From Atherinomorus stipes (Eukaryota; Chordata; Actinopteri; Atheriniformes; Atherinidae), in NCBI GenBank assembly GCA_023101725.1, contig JALJCO010001015.1, positions 1-64,000 of the forward strand: a stretch of 64,000 bases of DNA. Reading direction: 5' to 3'. Below the pieces are notes generated by a model that was given only the letters and a program-made list of their open reading frames with translations, did no database searches and had not been told where the DNA came from. The position numbers were made by a program, and so were the translations under genes. Of the stretch, positions 36,401 to 47,690 are shown one piece after another; within the stretch, counting starts at the first letter, position 1, and every line of letters starts with the position of its first letter.

Positions 36401-39344
36401 CCCACATGGGTGATGCCTCTCCATTTTGAAAGTTTTGGGTTACCTGATTAAAATCTAATTGTTAATAAAAGAGCGCTATTGCATCTTTGATTGTCAGATA
36501 TATAAAAATGAATCTACCTTCTTTTTTTTTTTTTTTTTTTGTCTGTGCAGCATAATAATATGTGCCATAACCATGAAGTACTACGTGGAGGAGAACGTAT
36601 CCCAGAGATCCTGCACCACCATTCGCCACGTCGTTAAGATGTTGGCCACCGTTTCTGAAACTCTCATCTTCTTCTTTCTGGGCGTGGTTACCATAACAAC
36701 TGATCATGAGTGGAACTGGGCCTACATCCTGTTCACGCTGCTGTTTGCTTTCCTTTGGAGAGGGATTGGTGAGAGGCTTGAATCTTTCGTTACAGGTGTT
36801 AAGACTTCGGAGCCCTTAGAAAGCTCCCTCTAAACTCATCAGTTCATCAGTGTAATATCCCCGCAGGTATTCTGGTGCTGAGCCAGATCATCAATCCGTT
36901 CCGGACAATCCAGTTTAGTTTAAAGGACCAATTTGGCCTTGCCTACGGAGGCCTGCGAGGGGCAATCTGCTTCGCTCTGGTCTTCACTTTGCCGGACAAC
37001 ATCAACAGAAGGAACCTGTTTGTCACTGCTTCCATCGCTGTTATCATATTCACCGTTTTCATACAGGTTGGCTTGGAATTTGGTTTTCAGTGCAGATTTC
37101 TGGTGTTTGCTCGCTCCTGGAACTCTTTCTTCCTCCAGGGCATCAGCATCCGCCCCATCATGGAGTACATAAACATCAGGAGAACCAACAAAGACCTCAA
37201 CACCATCAATGTAGAGATTCACTCCAGGGTAAGTACCAGCTGTAATCACTAAGTGACACTTTCATTGGCTGAGATTGTAATTTTTATATCATGTGTTCAA
37301 TGTTTTCTCCAGATGATGGAACACGTAGTTTCTGGCATCGAGGACCTTTGTGGACAATGGAGTCATTACTACTGGAAAGACAAGTACTTCTGTTTTTATG
37401 TAGCAAATGCAATTTTCAAATGAGTACAAAGTTTCTTCTGTTTTTTTGTTTAATTGATGAAGAAAAAACTAAATAAGAAATGATATAAAAAAGAGGAAAT
37501 GGAGAAATGAGATGAAAATAGGGCTGGAAGTCAATTCAATAACATATTAATTGGTGCGATAGAAAAAAGAAAGTTAATTAAAAATTGCAATGGAAAAACA
37601 CATTTTCCCTTTTTTTCATTACAGCTTATATCATGCATAAGCTGAGATTGCAAACAATGTCGCAGCAAAGAGAGGCGGGGGAAACTGTCCTAAAATAAGG
37701 TTTCAGTAGTTCACAAGATGGCAATATTTTGGTTTTTACAAGTCTGGCAAACAGCAAACAAAGGTTGATTGTAATATTTGGAAAGAATTGATAAAAACAA
37801 AGTCTGGTAACAACAGCTGCGCTTAAAATACGTTTTAACTTTTTGATAATTAGCTATATCGATCAATATGCTTTTTTCCCCAGCCTTTTTTCTACTGGCC
37901 CTTGGTAAAAATAACACAAATAATGTGGTAGTAAATGAGTGTATCTTGTAAATTTAAGGGCAAGAAATGTGAAATAGTATACAATGGCGGTAGATTGCGC
38001 TCAAGACAAGTATGAACAGTAAATTTCAGATGATACGAACAATTGTCAATTTTGGTGTTAGGAGTAAGGATAGATTGATACAATGGCCGGCCAATATTTA
38101 CGGTTTTTGCTGGGTTTTTTTACGATTTTGCCAATATTTCTGATCCCCCCCCCCCCCCCCCCCGTTTTTATTTACAGACAGGCAACTATACAGGCAGCAG
38201 TTCATATATATATACAGTATAGTTGTCCTCAAAATTATTCTTACCCTTCCATTGAAGAAAAGTGAAAAACAAGAAACTAAAGAAAAAACTACAAAAATGA
38301 TAATTTAGTGAAATAAAATATTGCTTTTGAATTGTGGTTGAAAATTATAATGAAAGACAACAAAAAGAAAAACTGTCCCAGACACATTAGAGCATCTTTG
38401 CCATGAACAGTGGACCAACATACCTGCCAACAGGTGTAGAAGTCTTTTTTAACATTACAGAAAACACCTGATTGCAGTGATTGTCTCAGAGTGTTGCTCA
38501 ATAAAATTTTTGCTTCGGAGCATCATCATGTTTGTTTACTTGTTTTATTTTTTGTGTATTTGTTTTAATATTTCTTTTGAACCACAACTCAAAATCAATA
38601 TAGTGATTTTCATAGAAGTTTTGTTTATCATTACTTTTGTTAATTTTAACTTATTTCACTGAGAGATGATTTTTTTCTGTCTTTAATTGGGGGGTATGAA
38701 TAATGTTGAAGACGACTATATATATACAACTATACGAATATATATATGGAGGATGCACGATACTGGAATTTTGGCAGATATCCAACATGTCGATATTTTA
38801 AAACTTATGTGGCCGACAACCGATATCGATACCAATATCAAAGCTGCAGTCATTGCAAATAGCAGTTTTGTTATCCGTTTCAGACACTTTGGTGGGAAAA
38901 ATACCAATACACTGAAATATTGTGATATTTTCATATGCCAATATCAAATTGATATTTAAAAATGCGGTTTCGATCTTTTTTACTTACAAAATGTTGCAAG
39001 ATTTTATCGTTCTGTGAAAAAGTCTCACAATATTTCGTGAATTCTCGTTAGATTTCGTCAGTAAAAAAGATCGATACCGCATTTTTAAATGTCAATATGT
39101 TATCAGCATATGAAAATATCGCAATATTTCAGTCAATACGCCTAGTCTTTAGAAGTTTTAAAGTCTGTAAAAAAGAAGTTTTTGAAGAAGAATTTTTATT
39201 TTTTTTAGACTTAAGAAACAGCGGGCTGATTGGTTAAATATGGGTTAAATATTGGTGGAATGGCCGATGTCCGATATTCAGTTTTAAAGCCGATATAGGC
39301 CGATACTGATAGGGGGCCGATTATATGGTACATCCCTAATATTT

Positions 39345-39441
<97 letters not shown>

Positions 39442-42400
39442 CAATTTTTTTTTTAACTCAAAAGAGTTTTCAAAATTAGTTTTCATTGTGTCCTAAATTA
39501 ATTTTGGGGTCAAAAGCAGTATCAGCCCCAAATATCGGTAGATTGTACCACCATCGGCTGAGGCTGATGAGAAAATATCAGTATTGGCCCTAAAAAATTT
39601 GTATTGTACGATCCCTATGAGGTATGCAATAAAGGAGGAAGCCCAGTAATCAGAATTTGCAATGATGTTACAGTTTTGTAGTCATCTGAGCTTTAAAGAA
39701 AACAAGAATTTAGAAATTTTTAACCCCTTATGGAAGAAAAAAAAATCAATTTTAAAAAATTTAGGGGAATGGAAAAGTGAAAAGAGAAATAATAAGATTT
39801 AAAGCCCCACCACTAAAATTTGGCAGATCTTTGCACTTATGCACCACCTAATGAAGACTAATTTATATCCATCTAGCATCCTGTCTCTTCTCTGAGCTCT
39901 TTCCAAGCAGTGAAAGTCTGTTGCGACTCCTGTCTAAGGATGGGCAATATAGACTAAAAAATGTATCATGACAATTTCTGCTTTTTTTTTTTTTTTTTTT
40001 CCCACAGTGACAATAAATGACAATAAAAAATATTGACCTAACTTTATTATAAATCTATCACTACATTCTGTCTTGAGAGCCCTAAAATAATACTAGAAAC
40101 TGCAAAACGGTAACCAAACAAGTCTGAAATATGAGAACAAATTTTACATTTATTCAAATGGTGCAAACAGAATAAATAACGATATAAATAAATAGTGATA
40201 CAACCTCGTAAATTAAAATGATCGTTTTTATCATGAGATGACAAATTATTGCCTTGGGGGAATTTCTTTGACGATATATTGCACACGATTATATATCGCC
40301 CATTCCTACCTCTTGCTCTGTCACTTTCTCTCTTTCTTTTCCTCTCTTCTTCCAATGGCGTTTCTTGCTGAGTCAGCCATCATGCTGCTGTAAAATGATA
40401 CGCCAGAATGGGAAAAAAGTGCTGTGCAGATCGGTTTTTCAGCCTCACGGCGCCGATAAAGTTATCATAAATGATTCTTTTGTGTGTTTAAGGTTTAAAA
40501 AGTTCAACGATCGCATTTTGAGACGAATCCTGCTGCGAGACAACAGAGCAGAGTCCAGTATTGTGTCTCTGTACAAAAAGCTGGAGCTGCAAAATGCCAT
40601 CGAGTTACTGGACACGCCGATGGGAGACCTCAGCGCAGCGCCATCCATCGTTTCCCTGCAGTAAGTAATCAGTGCTTCAGTGATGACAGACTATAAAAGA
40701 CCATAAAAGAAGGGACATTTAAATATTTTTAATATATGCTATGATGTAAAACAATATGTAAAGCAGTATGGTAACAAGATAGGTTTCTGAAGATGAAACA
40801 AACAAAATACGATGCAGTTTGTCATGCTTTCAATCTTTCTAGCAGCCCACGTTATTTAAGTAAATAAATCACTCCTAAGATTTTAAGCAAGGCATTCAAA
40901 TAATCAAATTAGCCAAATGCATAAAATGTTAATACCTAATCTAATTTAGCTGCAGATGATTAAGCTGTTTTCCATCAGGAGGAAAGTTCCATCCTGTTTG
41001 CTGCTCATCTTAATGCAAAGAGTTATGACAAAGCAGTTTATACCTCTTGTCCTCTCTTTGTTGCGCCCACCTGCTCGCCAGTGACGAGAAGATGGAGGCG
41101 TCCCGACCCAAGAAGAAGTTCCTGGCTGCTGACATTAAGAAGATGCATGACATCCTGTCAAAGAACATGTACAAGATCCGACACAGGGTAAAATCTGTTA
41201 ATGACTGTCCCAAAACAGATGTGGTGCTTGCTTTCTTCCTTTTTGTGATTCCTTTCTCACCTGCGAGTATTTAGGGTTAGGAGTTAAAAGTGCTTAGTAC
41301 TACAACATGTACTCACTGGCTACCATGTGATTGGCTGATGAGATGCTACCTGATAAAGTGGCTCCTGAGTGCATCTCTGTAATGCTTCTTAACAAAATAA
41401 CAGCTTTAGCTTTCCACAAAGGCGATTTTAGCCCATTTTCGGGGGACCTATCAGGTTTTACATGACAATATACAATATGTACCGATATATTTTTTTCAAC
41501 CCTATTTGTCGGAATGTTTCATTTCATATTAAACACCTTTTTTTTTAGTAAAGGGTTAGATACTGAAAAGTTTTTAGAGAATCAGAGAATACTGTTACAG
41601 GCAACACCCAGTAATAATAGGAAATGTTACCCAGGGTAACATATCTAGCACTTTATCCTATTATGGAATAAAATTATTAGAAAATGTTGGATTTAGGTCT
41701 CATCATAGCACTGAAACCACACTAGTGAAAATCACCTATCATTTTCTGATAGTGATCTTTTGTCTACACTTGTTCCTCTTGACCAATCAGGTGTCACTTT
41801 GGCCTCGTGTATTTATAATCTTTACGGTTTGTTCCTGTGTTTTGTCTGAATTTTCAGCTGTTGCTTTAATACCAAACATTTAATCTACATCCCTGCATGT
41901 TTTCCAGACGATAGCTTCCACCAGAAAATACCAGATGCCAGATGAAAGCCAAGCCAGGGAGGTTTTGCTCCGCCGCCACGCGAGCATTAGACGCAGCCTT
42001 CGAGCTGGAAGCTTCCGGGATCAGGTGGCTTTCTCTTTTGCTGCTAAAAGAAGTTAACTCTTAACTTTCAAGCTTTTTCCTTCTACTTGTCTCACCTTCA
42101 GTACAACTCCTTTTTTTTAGCCATTGCAAAACATTCCCAAGTCTCAGAAGTACTACTCCCTGCAGCCCGGGGTGAATCTGGAGTCGGAGCTCAACCTCAG
42201 AAGACGAAGCCACGGTGGGTTTTTACAGGTTTTTTCTTGAGCATCTTTGGTTTGATATGGTTGTTTTACAAAAGTACTGTAAATCCAAAAAAGTGACAAA
42301 GACTTTCTTATTCCAGCTGGGTTGGTTCGACTGCAGTCCTCTGGTGCATCTCCACGCTCCTCATCCCGCTCGCTAATCTCTATGAAGAAGCTGAAAACCA

Positions 42401-42678
42401 TCAAAGAACTGAGGAGTCCAGAGGAGCAACGAGCTACACGTCCTCATACACCAAACAGAGACAGGAAAGCTCCGGTTCCAGCACCAAGAAGACACAGCTC
42501 ACATGGGGCAGATGGAAACGAAGACAACGCTGACTATGAAGATCCAGCAGGAGGGAGGGAGCCGCTGAGTCCTCCCCGGGAACGAGCTCCTGAAAATATT
42601 GACCCAAGAGACAATGAAGTGAGAGATCCACTGCTCAGACCCCCGTTGCAAGGGTCTCGAGGCTCAGGGAGATTTTGA
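30447..42678 (+). CDS. slc9a2: Na+/H+ exchanger, NHE2 type (13 exons, complete)
   Basis: Plasma-membrane antiporter exchanging extracellular Na+ for cytosolic H+. Exons: 30447-30726, 30841-31166, 31404-31541, 34586-34836, 36551-36768, 36867-37066, 37139-37228, 37313-37383, 40493-40660, 41082-41187, 41908-42024, 42121-42214, 42317-42678. They sum to 2421 nt (806 residues), close to NHE2 length, with phases matching at every junction. A signal-peptide-like start ([12 protein letters not shown], about residues 14-25) precedes the membrane domain, residues about 70-480. Conserved motifs: [28 protein letters not shown] (Asp215, Pro216), the ND pair (Asn243, Asp244) after Glu239, Arg402, and YGGLRGA (431-437). 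The tail starts with the CHP-binding-like helix [14 protein letters not shown] and ends in basic and acidic segments with RRHAS/RRSL, possible kinase sites. Odd: FAEGLFND where most relatives have FGESLLND, and ILDNGYF for ILDAGYF. NHE4 is the sister family; some stretches (GQWSHY) resemble it, but the N-terminus favours NHE2. Confidence 0.88.
32070..33312 (+). mobile_element. Tc1-like transposon in slc9a2 intron 3
   Basis: The ends are CACTATATTGCCAAAAGTATT and its exact inverse, each bordered by TA (32068-32069 and 33313-33314), the Tc1/mariner target. At 1243 bp it is nearly full length. It lies in the same direction as the host gene. The short, nearly intact ends indicate a fairly recent insertion compared with other Tc1 relics in the window. 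Confidence 0.93.
32205..33230 (+). pseudogene. Tc1-like transposase, frameshifted and inactive
   Basis: Starts at ATG 32205 with [20 protein letters not shown], the DNA-binding half of a common fish Tc1-like transposase. The reading moves between frames: later parts ([16 protein letters not shown] segment near 32780, [16 protein letters not shown] near 33030-33070) are recognisable in other frames. A stop closes the first frame at about 32304. The TAA at 33228-33230 fits the family's normal end. No functional enzyme can be made. Confidence 0.85.
33593..33773. repeat. Dispersed repeat 'CACTGCAAAAACTCAGATCTT'-like
   Basis: CACTGCGAAAACTCAGATCTT, then TCTAGTCAAAACATCTCATC, then AAATAAGACAAAATTA. 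This order is familiar from a widespread vertebrate DNA-transposon-derived repeat whose superfamily I cannot fix. It lies between the Tc1 element and a LINE-tail fragment. Confidence 0.45.
33773..33840 (+). repeat. Retroelement tail fragment
   Basis: GGAATGCCTCGGGATCCCCC and GGGGAGAGGGAAGTCTGGGC match the same type of tail as 24460-24740. Only about 68 bases remain. Confidence 0.5.
34030..34541. mobile_element. Foldback MITE next to slc9a2 exon 4
   Basis: The left arm CAATTCCGGTCCTCGAGGGCC-TATCCTGCAGG-AGCTTCCCTGCTGCAACAC has its inverse at 34480-34541 (CAGCAGGGAAGCTCC, CCTGCAGGATGCCGG, CCGAGGACCGGATTTGGA). The centre has been opened by another palindrome at 34158-34460. Relatives are at 48296-48510 and 56410-56640. 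The right end stops 44 bases before exon 4 (34586), so part of the acceptor region borders transposon DNA. Confidence 0.8.
34158..34460. mobile_element. Palindromic element nested in the intron 3 MITE
   Basis: Begins CCAACCAGCATTTCCATGTG and ends with the inverse CACATGCAATGTTGGCTGG. The two arms (about 140 bases each, with GACCCAAGTGGGTTTGTCCA repeated in inverse as CAAACCCACTTGGGTCCC) are nearly complementary over their full length. The long open frame on the minus strand across it is a by-product. Confidence 0.85.
37067..37138 (+). other. 72-bp slc9a2 intron 6, frame-preserving if kept
   Basis: Donor CAG/GTTGGC, acceptor TTCCTCCAG. Its 24 codons have no stop and stay in frame, so retention would add 24 residues between VFIQ and GISIRP, at the cytosolic end of the last membrane helices. 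Known exchangers read directly from the first block into the second, so it is called an intron. Confidence 0.85.
38749..39338. mobile_element. CGATAT-family MITE, copy 7, in intron 8
   Basis: Begins GGATGCACGATACTGG and ends GTACATCCCTA after GGCCGATATAGGCCGATAC. The inner palindrome is reduced and all CTCGCGAGA sites are decayed (TCTCGTTAGA). Same orientation as copies 5 and 6. Confidence 0.8.
39347..39441. repeat. (TA)n microsatellite
   Basis: About 45 TA units with two TG interruptions, directly after the MITE end. The IYIYIY frame on the minus strand is an artefact. Confidence 0.95.
39935..40308. mobile_element. GGGCGATATG-family MITE in intron 8
   Basis: Left end TAAGGATGGGCAATATAGAC, right end ATATATCGCCCATTCCTA. 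ACGATATATTGCACACGAT near 40270 matches the 15000 and 21352 copies. It ends 184 bases before exon 9. Confidence 0.75.
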
Positions 42679-42841
42679 CTGAAAGGAGCTGTGACATCAA
42701 GTTCTTCTACAGCTGCTTACAACCATAAAAACAAGTAAAAAAAAATTTTTCTTACAATTTTAAGGAGCACCAGCTCTGCAAATAAACAAGGGACCGTTTA
42801 AGGATCACGATGACTTATCCTCACTTGTAAAGGGTGTTTGT

Positions 42842-42862
42842 AATAAAAATCTTTATAATAAA
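42842..42862 (+). terminator. Polyadenylation signals of slc9a2
   Basis: Two AATAAA hexamers (42842-42847 and 42857-42862) lie 164-184 bases after the stop codon; an earlier AATAAA is near 42780. The 3' end is expected a few tens of bases after the last signal. Confidence 0.7.
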
Positions 42863-43249
42863 GTTGCACCACAGTCTCAGATGTCTAACAAAAAGAAAAA
42901 GAGGAAAGACAGAGTTTCTATACCTAAAAACTAGTTTCTCCCACACCAGCCCTTTATTTACATTAATTACTGAGAGAAATTATCAGTAAAATAATTTTCA
43001 AAGGTGAAATATCCTTTCTAGTCTCTACAGTACCCCCCCCAAAAGTGCCCGAAAACAAAGAAAACAAAAAACGCCAAACAGACATACAAAAAAGTAAAAG
43101 GTTAAACAAATGTTAGCATATTTTGCTAACCAGGTGTTTACATAGGCTCCAAGCATTGTTACTAGCCCCAACAATATAACCATTTCATGACATTACCACA
43201 TTTTTGGACTGTTTCTGATGGTAGATGGCAGCAGATTTGTTGGGACTAG

Positions 43250-44340
43250 ACCAGTCTGCACTTATTATTTTCAAATAATTTACAGATTTACGCTGCTATT
43301 TAGGCTTTTCCTGTCTTTTTGCACCTCAATTTCTTAATGTATTAATTTTTGTTAACTTTCAGAGTTTTTCCTTCTTGTTTTTGTGTGCATTTAGCAAATG
43401 GTTGTGTTTTATTTGATTTTCTGGTTTTTATATGTGGGGAGATATTTGATTGGAGGTGATGTTTGGTTGTGTCCTGGCATAGGTTTGCCTCTTGGTGTCT
43501 TTTTCGGTGTGTAAAATGTCTTTTTCTGGGTTTTATGTTCTGTGGTCATGAGAATGGTTTAGAGTTCACAAAAGTTCCATTTGAGTTTAAAAAGGTTAAA
43601 TGAAGAAGTTGTGAAAATAAGGTGGTCGGGTTAATAAAAATGTTTGTGCCTTGAAAATCTATTGAAGTGATTGGGATGCAAATATTGGAATGTCATGCAA
43701 TATTTTAAAATATGTGGAATACGTCGATATGATATTAGCTAAAAAAATAGGTTTGAAATTGGTTTTGTCTGTTAATTTTAAAAGTGGGTGGGAAAATTTT
43801 GATAATGAAATTTGCGATTCGATTTTTAGGGTGTTGTTTTTACTTAAACTATGAGTTTTGTTTGCTCAATTTTTGTCGGAGTTTGTGTGAATGATGAAAT
43901 GAAGTTGGAGAAAAGAACTGTTTTAATGTGTTTGGTTTAGTGTGTGATTTTGAATTTTTTGGGGGGGGGGCTGATTGGTTAATATTGGTGGGGTGGCCGT
44001 GAGATATTAGTTTGATGGGATATGGCGATCAATGGGGGGTTTTCGTGGAGTTTGGGGTTGTAGGATTGAAAGATATGTGTGTTATAGTGTGTGTGATATT
44101 GTGTGTGTATGGTTGTTTTTTTTTTATGAAAAGGTTGGATTGAATAAGTTTTTGTCTCTTTTCGTATGAAATAATAAATGTATAATTTTGTGTCTTTCTT
44201 TTTTCTTGTTTTTTTTTTTCTTGTTTTTTTTTTTGGTGTTTGATATTGTTTTGGTTCTTTGTTTTGGTTTTTTGTTTGGTCATGTTGGATGAAATAAAAA
44301 AAGAAATATTATAAAATATATATATATATATTTATATTTT
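43250..44340. other. C-depleted block containing a degraded CGATAT copy
   Basis: The + strand is rich in T and G and poor in C. Within it, about 43672-44045, the plan of a CGATAT-family element can be followed (GGGATGCAAATATTGGAA, GTGGGTGGGAAAATTTTGATA, CTGATTGGTTAATATTGGTGGGGTGGCCG, AATGGGGGG), but with many small losses unlike the other copies. This and the similar block at 7000-8155 may be low-accuracy sequence. Confidence 0.6.
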
Positions 44341-44439
44341 GGTATGTAATATTGTAATAACGGTGGAAAATAGGTAAAAATTGGGGGTCTATGATAAATG
44401 TAGGTGGAAAGCCTAATAAAATGAATGCACTGGGATATA

Positions 44440-44640
44440 TGGGCGACCCATCCAAGATGGCGGCCCCGCTGAGACGTCAGCTCCAATAGGCGGCACCAGT
44501 CCATGAGGTGTCTACGTATATGATGTCTATGGTCAGCCCGCCAGTCGTGAAAGTTGCTTTGCGTAGCGTTCCGGTTCCGTTCCGGTAGGAGAGGTCCGAA
44601 CATTTCTTACCGGAACGCAGTTCCGGGGCCGTTCCGGCTT
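44440..44640. repeat. CpG-rich stretch, probable dispersed repeat
   Basis: Contains CCAAGATGGCGGCC (an exact YY1-type site at 44454-44464) and tandem GTTCCGGTTCCGTTCCGG units with inverse copies at 44610-44635. The CpG density contrasts with the neighbours. It may be a transposon end; no transcript is supported. Confidence 0.4.
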
Positions 44641-44776
44641 ACTTTCACCTCTGGCTTAAATATTAACATTTTCATAAACACTACTAATTATTTATGATAT
44701 TCTATTAAACATGACAAAAAACAGATGATACAGCTGCATCAGGTTCCTTACTTGAATTAAGTTTTAAAAAATGGCT

Positions 44777-45048
44777 ACACACAAAAAACTCCTGGGTCAA
44801 ACTGCTGGGTTAAAAAGGGACCAACTAGTTTCTGGGTTATTTCAACCCAGACATTTGGGTTGTTGGGTTGTTGACCCAACTTCTTGGTTAAAATAACCCA
44901 ACATTGTTGTCAACATAACCCAACTTCTGGGTCAAATATTCAACCTGAAAGTTGGGTCAAAAAAATAACCCAGACCAACTAATTTCTTGGTTGAAGTAAC
45001 CCAGAAATTAGTTGGTCCCTTTTAACCCAGTAGTTTTTAGTGCGTGTG
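44777..45048. mobile_element. Foldback MITE of ACCCAAC/GTTGGGT units
   Basis: The left arm (ACAAAAAACTCC, CTGCTGGGTTAAAAAGGGAC, AACTAGTTTCTGGGTTA) has its inverse in the right arm (TAACCCAGAAATTAGTTGG, CCCTTTTAACCCAGTAGTTTTTAG). The middle has short repeats of GGGTTG and AACCCA in both directions. No coding capacity. Confidence 0.85.
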
Positions 45049-45454
45049 AAACACAGTTTTAAGCATTTGAATATCCAGTTTTTATGAACCAGTCCAATCT
45101 TTTTCGTGGAGCAAGTGCACTGAAACTATCTTGGCACATAGGCCTATTAGCTTGTAAAGTTTCATTATGTCTTCAAAAACCAGGAAACTGTACATTAGCA
45201 TATGGTATCTAACCAGCTGTTTACCTACAGCTTGGTTGCTAACCCCAACAAAAGAGCTATTTCATGAAGTAACTACATTTTTCTGTTGTTTCTGGGCTAC
45301 AGATTATGTGCATACCCAGGTAACACAAGTACTGAACACAATTTTTCCTAAGAATATACATTCATAACGGGAACAAATGGGGACTGTTGACAAAGTTTTT
45401 ACCAGATGTTTGTAACACCCTGGGCAACCCAAAGAAACCAAAACAAGCCCAGAA

Positions 45455-46125
45455 ATAAGTAATGCAGAATAAAATGGAATAATGAAATGTGTTGAGACAT
45501 CTTCAAGAAGTCCTACTGACCATGTTTAAGCTCTCTCAAATGTCTTGGTACATTTCCCTGTCATTCTTCCCTCTAAAATGTAAAGTTTACCAGTATCATA
45601 TGCAAGCCCACACCATGATGCTTCCTCCTTCAAACATCCTTGGTGGTATTTTGGGGTTGATGCTCAGAAACATCTGTCCTCCATACGTGCTGTGTATTAT
45701 GGCATTCTAATAGCTTAGTTTCGGCCTCATCTGAACAAATTGTAGTCTCACAGGCTTTTTCCGGAAATGTGCTGCAAATTTTGGACTTCAACATGCTTTT
45801 TCTTCAGCAGGGGAGTCTTTGAAGATTCATATACACCATTACTTATTTTCTTTTAGACAATAGTACCTGCTAATTCCAGATCTTTCTAAAGATCTTTGCT
45901 AGTGTCCCTTCACTCTACTGATAATGCCTTCCACTCCTCTATTAGACATTTTATGAGTTTCTCCTGGTCACGGCCATTGTATGGTAGAATGATTTTCTCT
46001 ATCGGCAGTGCAGCAGTGCTAACTGGAACATTCAGTTTCTTAGAAATCCTTCTGTAACCAATAACAGCAGTTTGCTTCACAATAAGGTAAAGAGAGCTCT
46101 TTGCTTTTACTACTCATGTGCGGTT
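45455..46125 (-). pseudogene. Tc1-like transposase relic (family T3)
   Basis: The minus strand reads in pieces TAVIGYRRISKKLNVPVS, KDLELAGTIV and TPLLKKKHVE, which are in the right order for the DNA-binding and linker parts of a Tc1-like transposase. Stops and frameshifts are frequent. Ends were not found. This family differs from the intron 3 element and from family T2. Confidence 0.65.
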
Positions 46126-46959
46126 TCTTATGAAGGCCGCCAGTTGGGACTGAACCAGCTGATATTAATTTGCACTGATTACTTTCTAAATACTGCCACC
46201 AGATTTCATCTGTTGTTCAGGCTTTCCTGCCCCTCTTTGTTCATGTGTTTCATAATTTGTCGATTTTTAAAGCACAGACTGTTAAATTTCCTGAATTTCA
46301 AGCATTTTGGCAAATATTTTCACAAAAACTGTTAATGACCCCCCCCCCCCCCCAAAAAAAAAAAAAACACCAGACAGATGATGCAGATAATGAGCATGAA
46401 ACACAGTTTTTAACATTTAAAAACACAATTTCTTTTATTAACCTGACCATTTTGTTCCTGTAAGTGCATTGAAAAGATATTTCTTAGGGAAATTTCCCAA
46501 TTTTTGAAAAATCCATGAAACATACAATTTCAAATTTAGCTTTCACTAATGGGATTCATTAGGAGCAGCACAACATTCCAGCTACTGTAAGAAAATACAT
46601 ATCTAAAAGAAGAAGACCTTGATTAGCTGTTACAGTAAAAGCCATCTCTCTTCCGCCACTTTGTAAAAGCAACCTGTATGAAGAGATAAAGCAAATTAGA
46701 TAAATTCAAAAAGATTAACAAATCTGGCTTTAGCTCAAGTACGACCCACGTGGACAGCTGGAATGATAAAAGTTGGCAAAGCAGGGCCCTGACCGTTACA
46801 TGAACCTAAATACAGTCTTTAATAAAAATCTGTTCAAGTGAAAACTGTAAAACAAGAATGTCTTCATCTTTCTGCAATGGACAGAGATTGTGTCTTTATA
46901 AATGCAACGAACTTTACAAGGACAAGCGTGCATTTCTCTTAAATTCACAGCTTTGGAAC

Positions 46960-47690
46960 AATACGATACAGTAGGCTACGATATTGTATAACATAATACA
47001 ACCGGATACAACAAACAATACGATACAATACAATATATTGTAATACAATACAATACGATACAATGAGATACAATGCAATACATTACAGCATGATACGATA
47101 CAATAAAACAGTGGTTCCCAAACGTTTTCTGCAGAGCCCCAAGAGGCAATTATAAAGCCAAGCCCCCCATCCTACCCCTGCTACCACATGCACCCAAACA
47201 TTTACCATGACATCCATGAAAAAAGGAACTGCATTTGGGAGGGTGCAATGCCTTTTGTTGAGTCATCATCATTTTTTTCACCAGTATGTTCACCAGATAT
47301 GCCCATTGTTTGTTAGAAATGCAAAAACAATACTTTTTAGCCTGGCTGGGTCCCCTCCCCTCTGACATAGCCCTGAGCCCCCTTTGGGGGGCTGGCACCC
47401 CAGTTTGGGAACCACTGCAATACAACATGATACAATACGATATGATACAATACAATACGATACAATATGACGCGAAGCAATGCAGTGTGATGCGATGCAA
47501 TAGGATAGGATAGGATAGGATAGGATAGGATAGGATAGGATAGGATAGGATAGGATAGGATAGGATGCGATGCGATGCGATACGATGTGATGCGATATGA
47601 TGTGATGCGATATGATGTGATGCGATACGATGTGATGCGATACAATATGATACGATACGATAAGATACTATACGGTAAGATATGCATTTA
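46960..47690. repeat. GATAC-type pentanucleotide array
   Basis: About 420 bases of degenerate 5-base units (GATAC, AATAC, GATGC), with a perfect core of 13 TAGGA units at 47501-47565. The array is split by a MITE (47109-47417). A matching array in the opposite orientation lies at 57017-57547. Long open frames with SYRI/ASHR repeats are by-products of the 5-base period. Confidence 0.92.
47109..47417. mobile_element. MITE with CAGTGGTTCCCAAAC ends, inserted in the array
   Basis: 309 bp. Ends CAGTGGTTCCCAAACG and the inverse TTTGGGAACCACTG; flanks CAATAAAA and CAATACAA (7 of 8 equal). Both flanks are array units, so the insertion came after the array had formed. hAT-like; relative at 16092-16301. 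Confidence 0.88.

Larger units (their letters stand above)
37384..40492 (+). other. slc9a2 intron 8 with weak donor and many repeats
   Basis: The exon 8/9 join must be AA/GTACTT to TTTAAG/G, giving KDK-FKKF in the protein. The donor is poor at +3 to +6. The intron (3.1 kb) holds a C-run (38143-38163), a CGATAT MITE, a TA run (39347-39441) and a GGGCGATATG MITE. Confidence 0.75.

Noticed and set aside
30447..42678. Assignment as NHE3 or NHE1
   Set aside because: The N-terminal [15 protein letters not shown] and the [14 protein letters not shown] tail fit NHE2/NHE4 much better; NHE4 is less likely because of the N-terminus.
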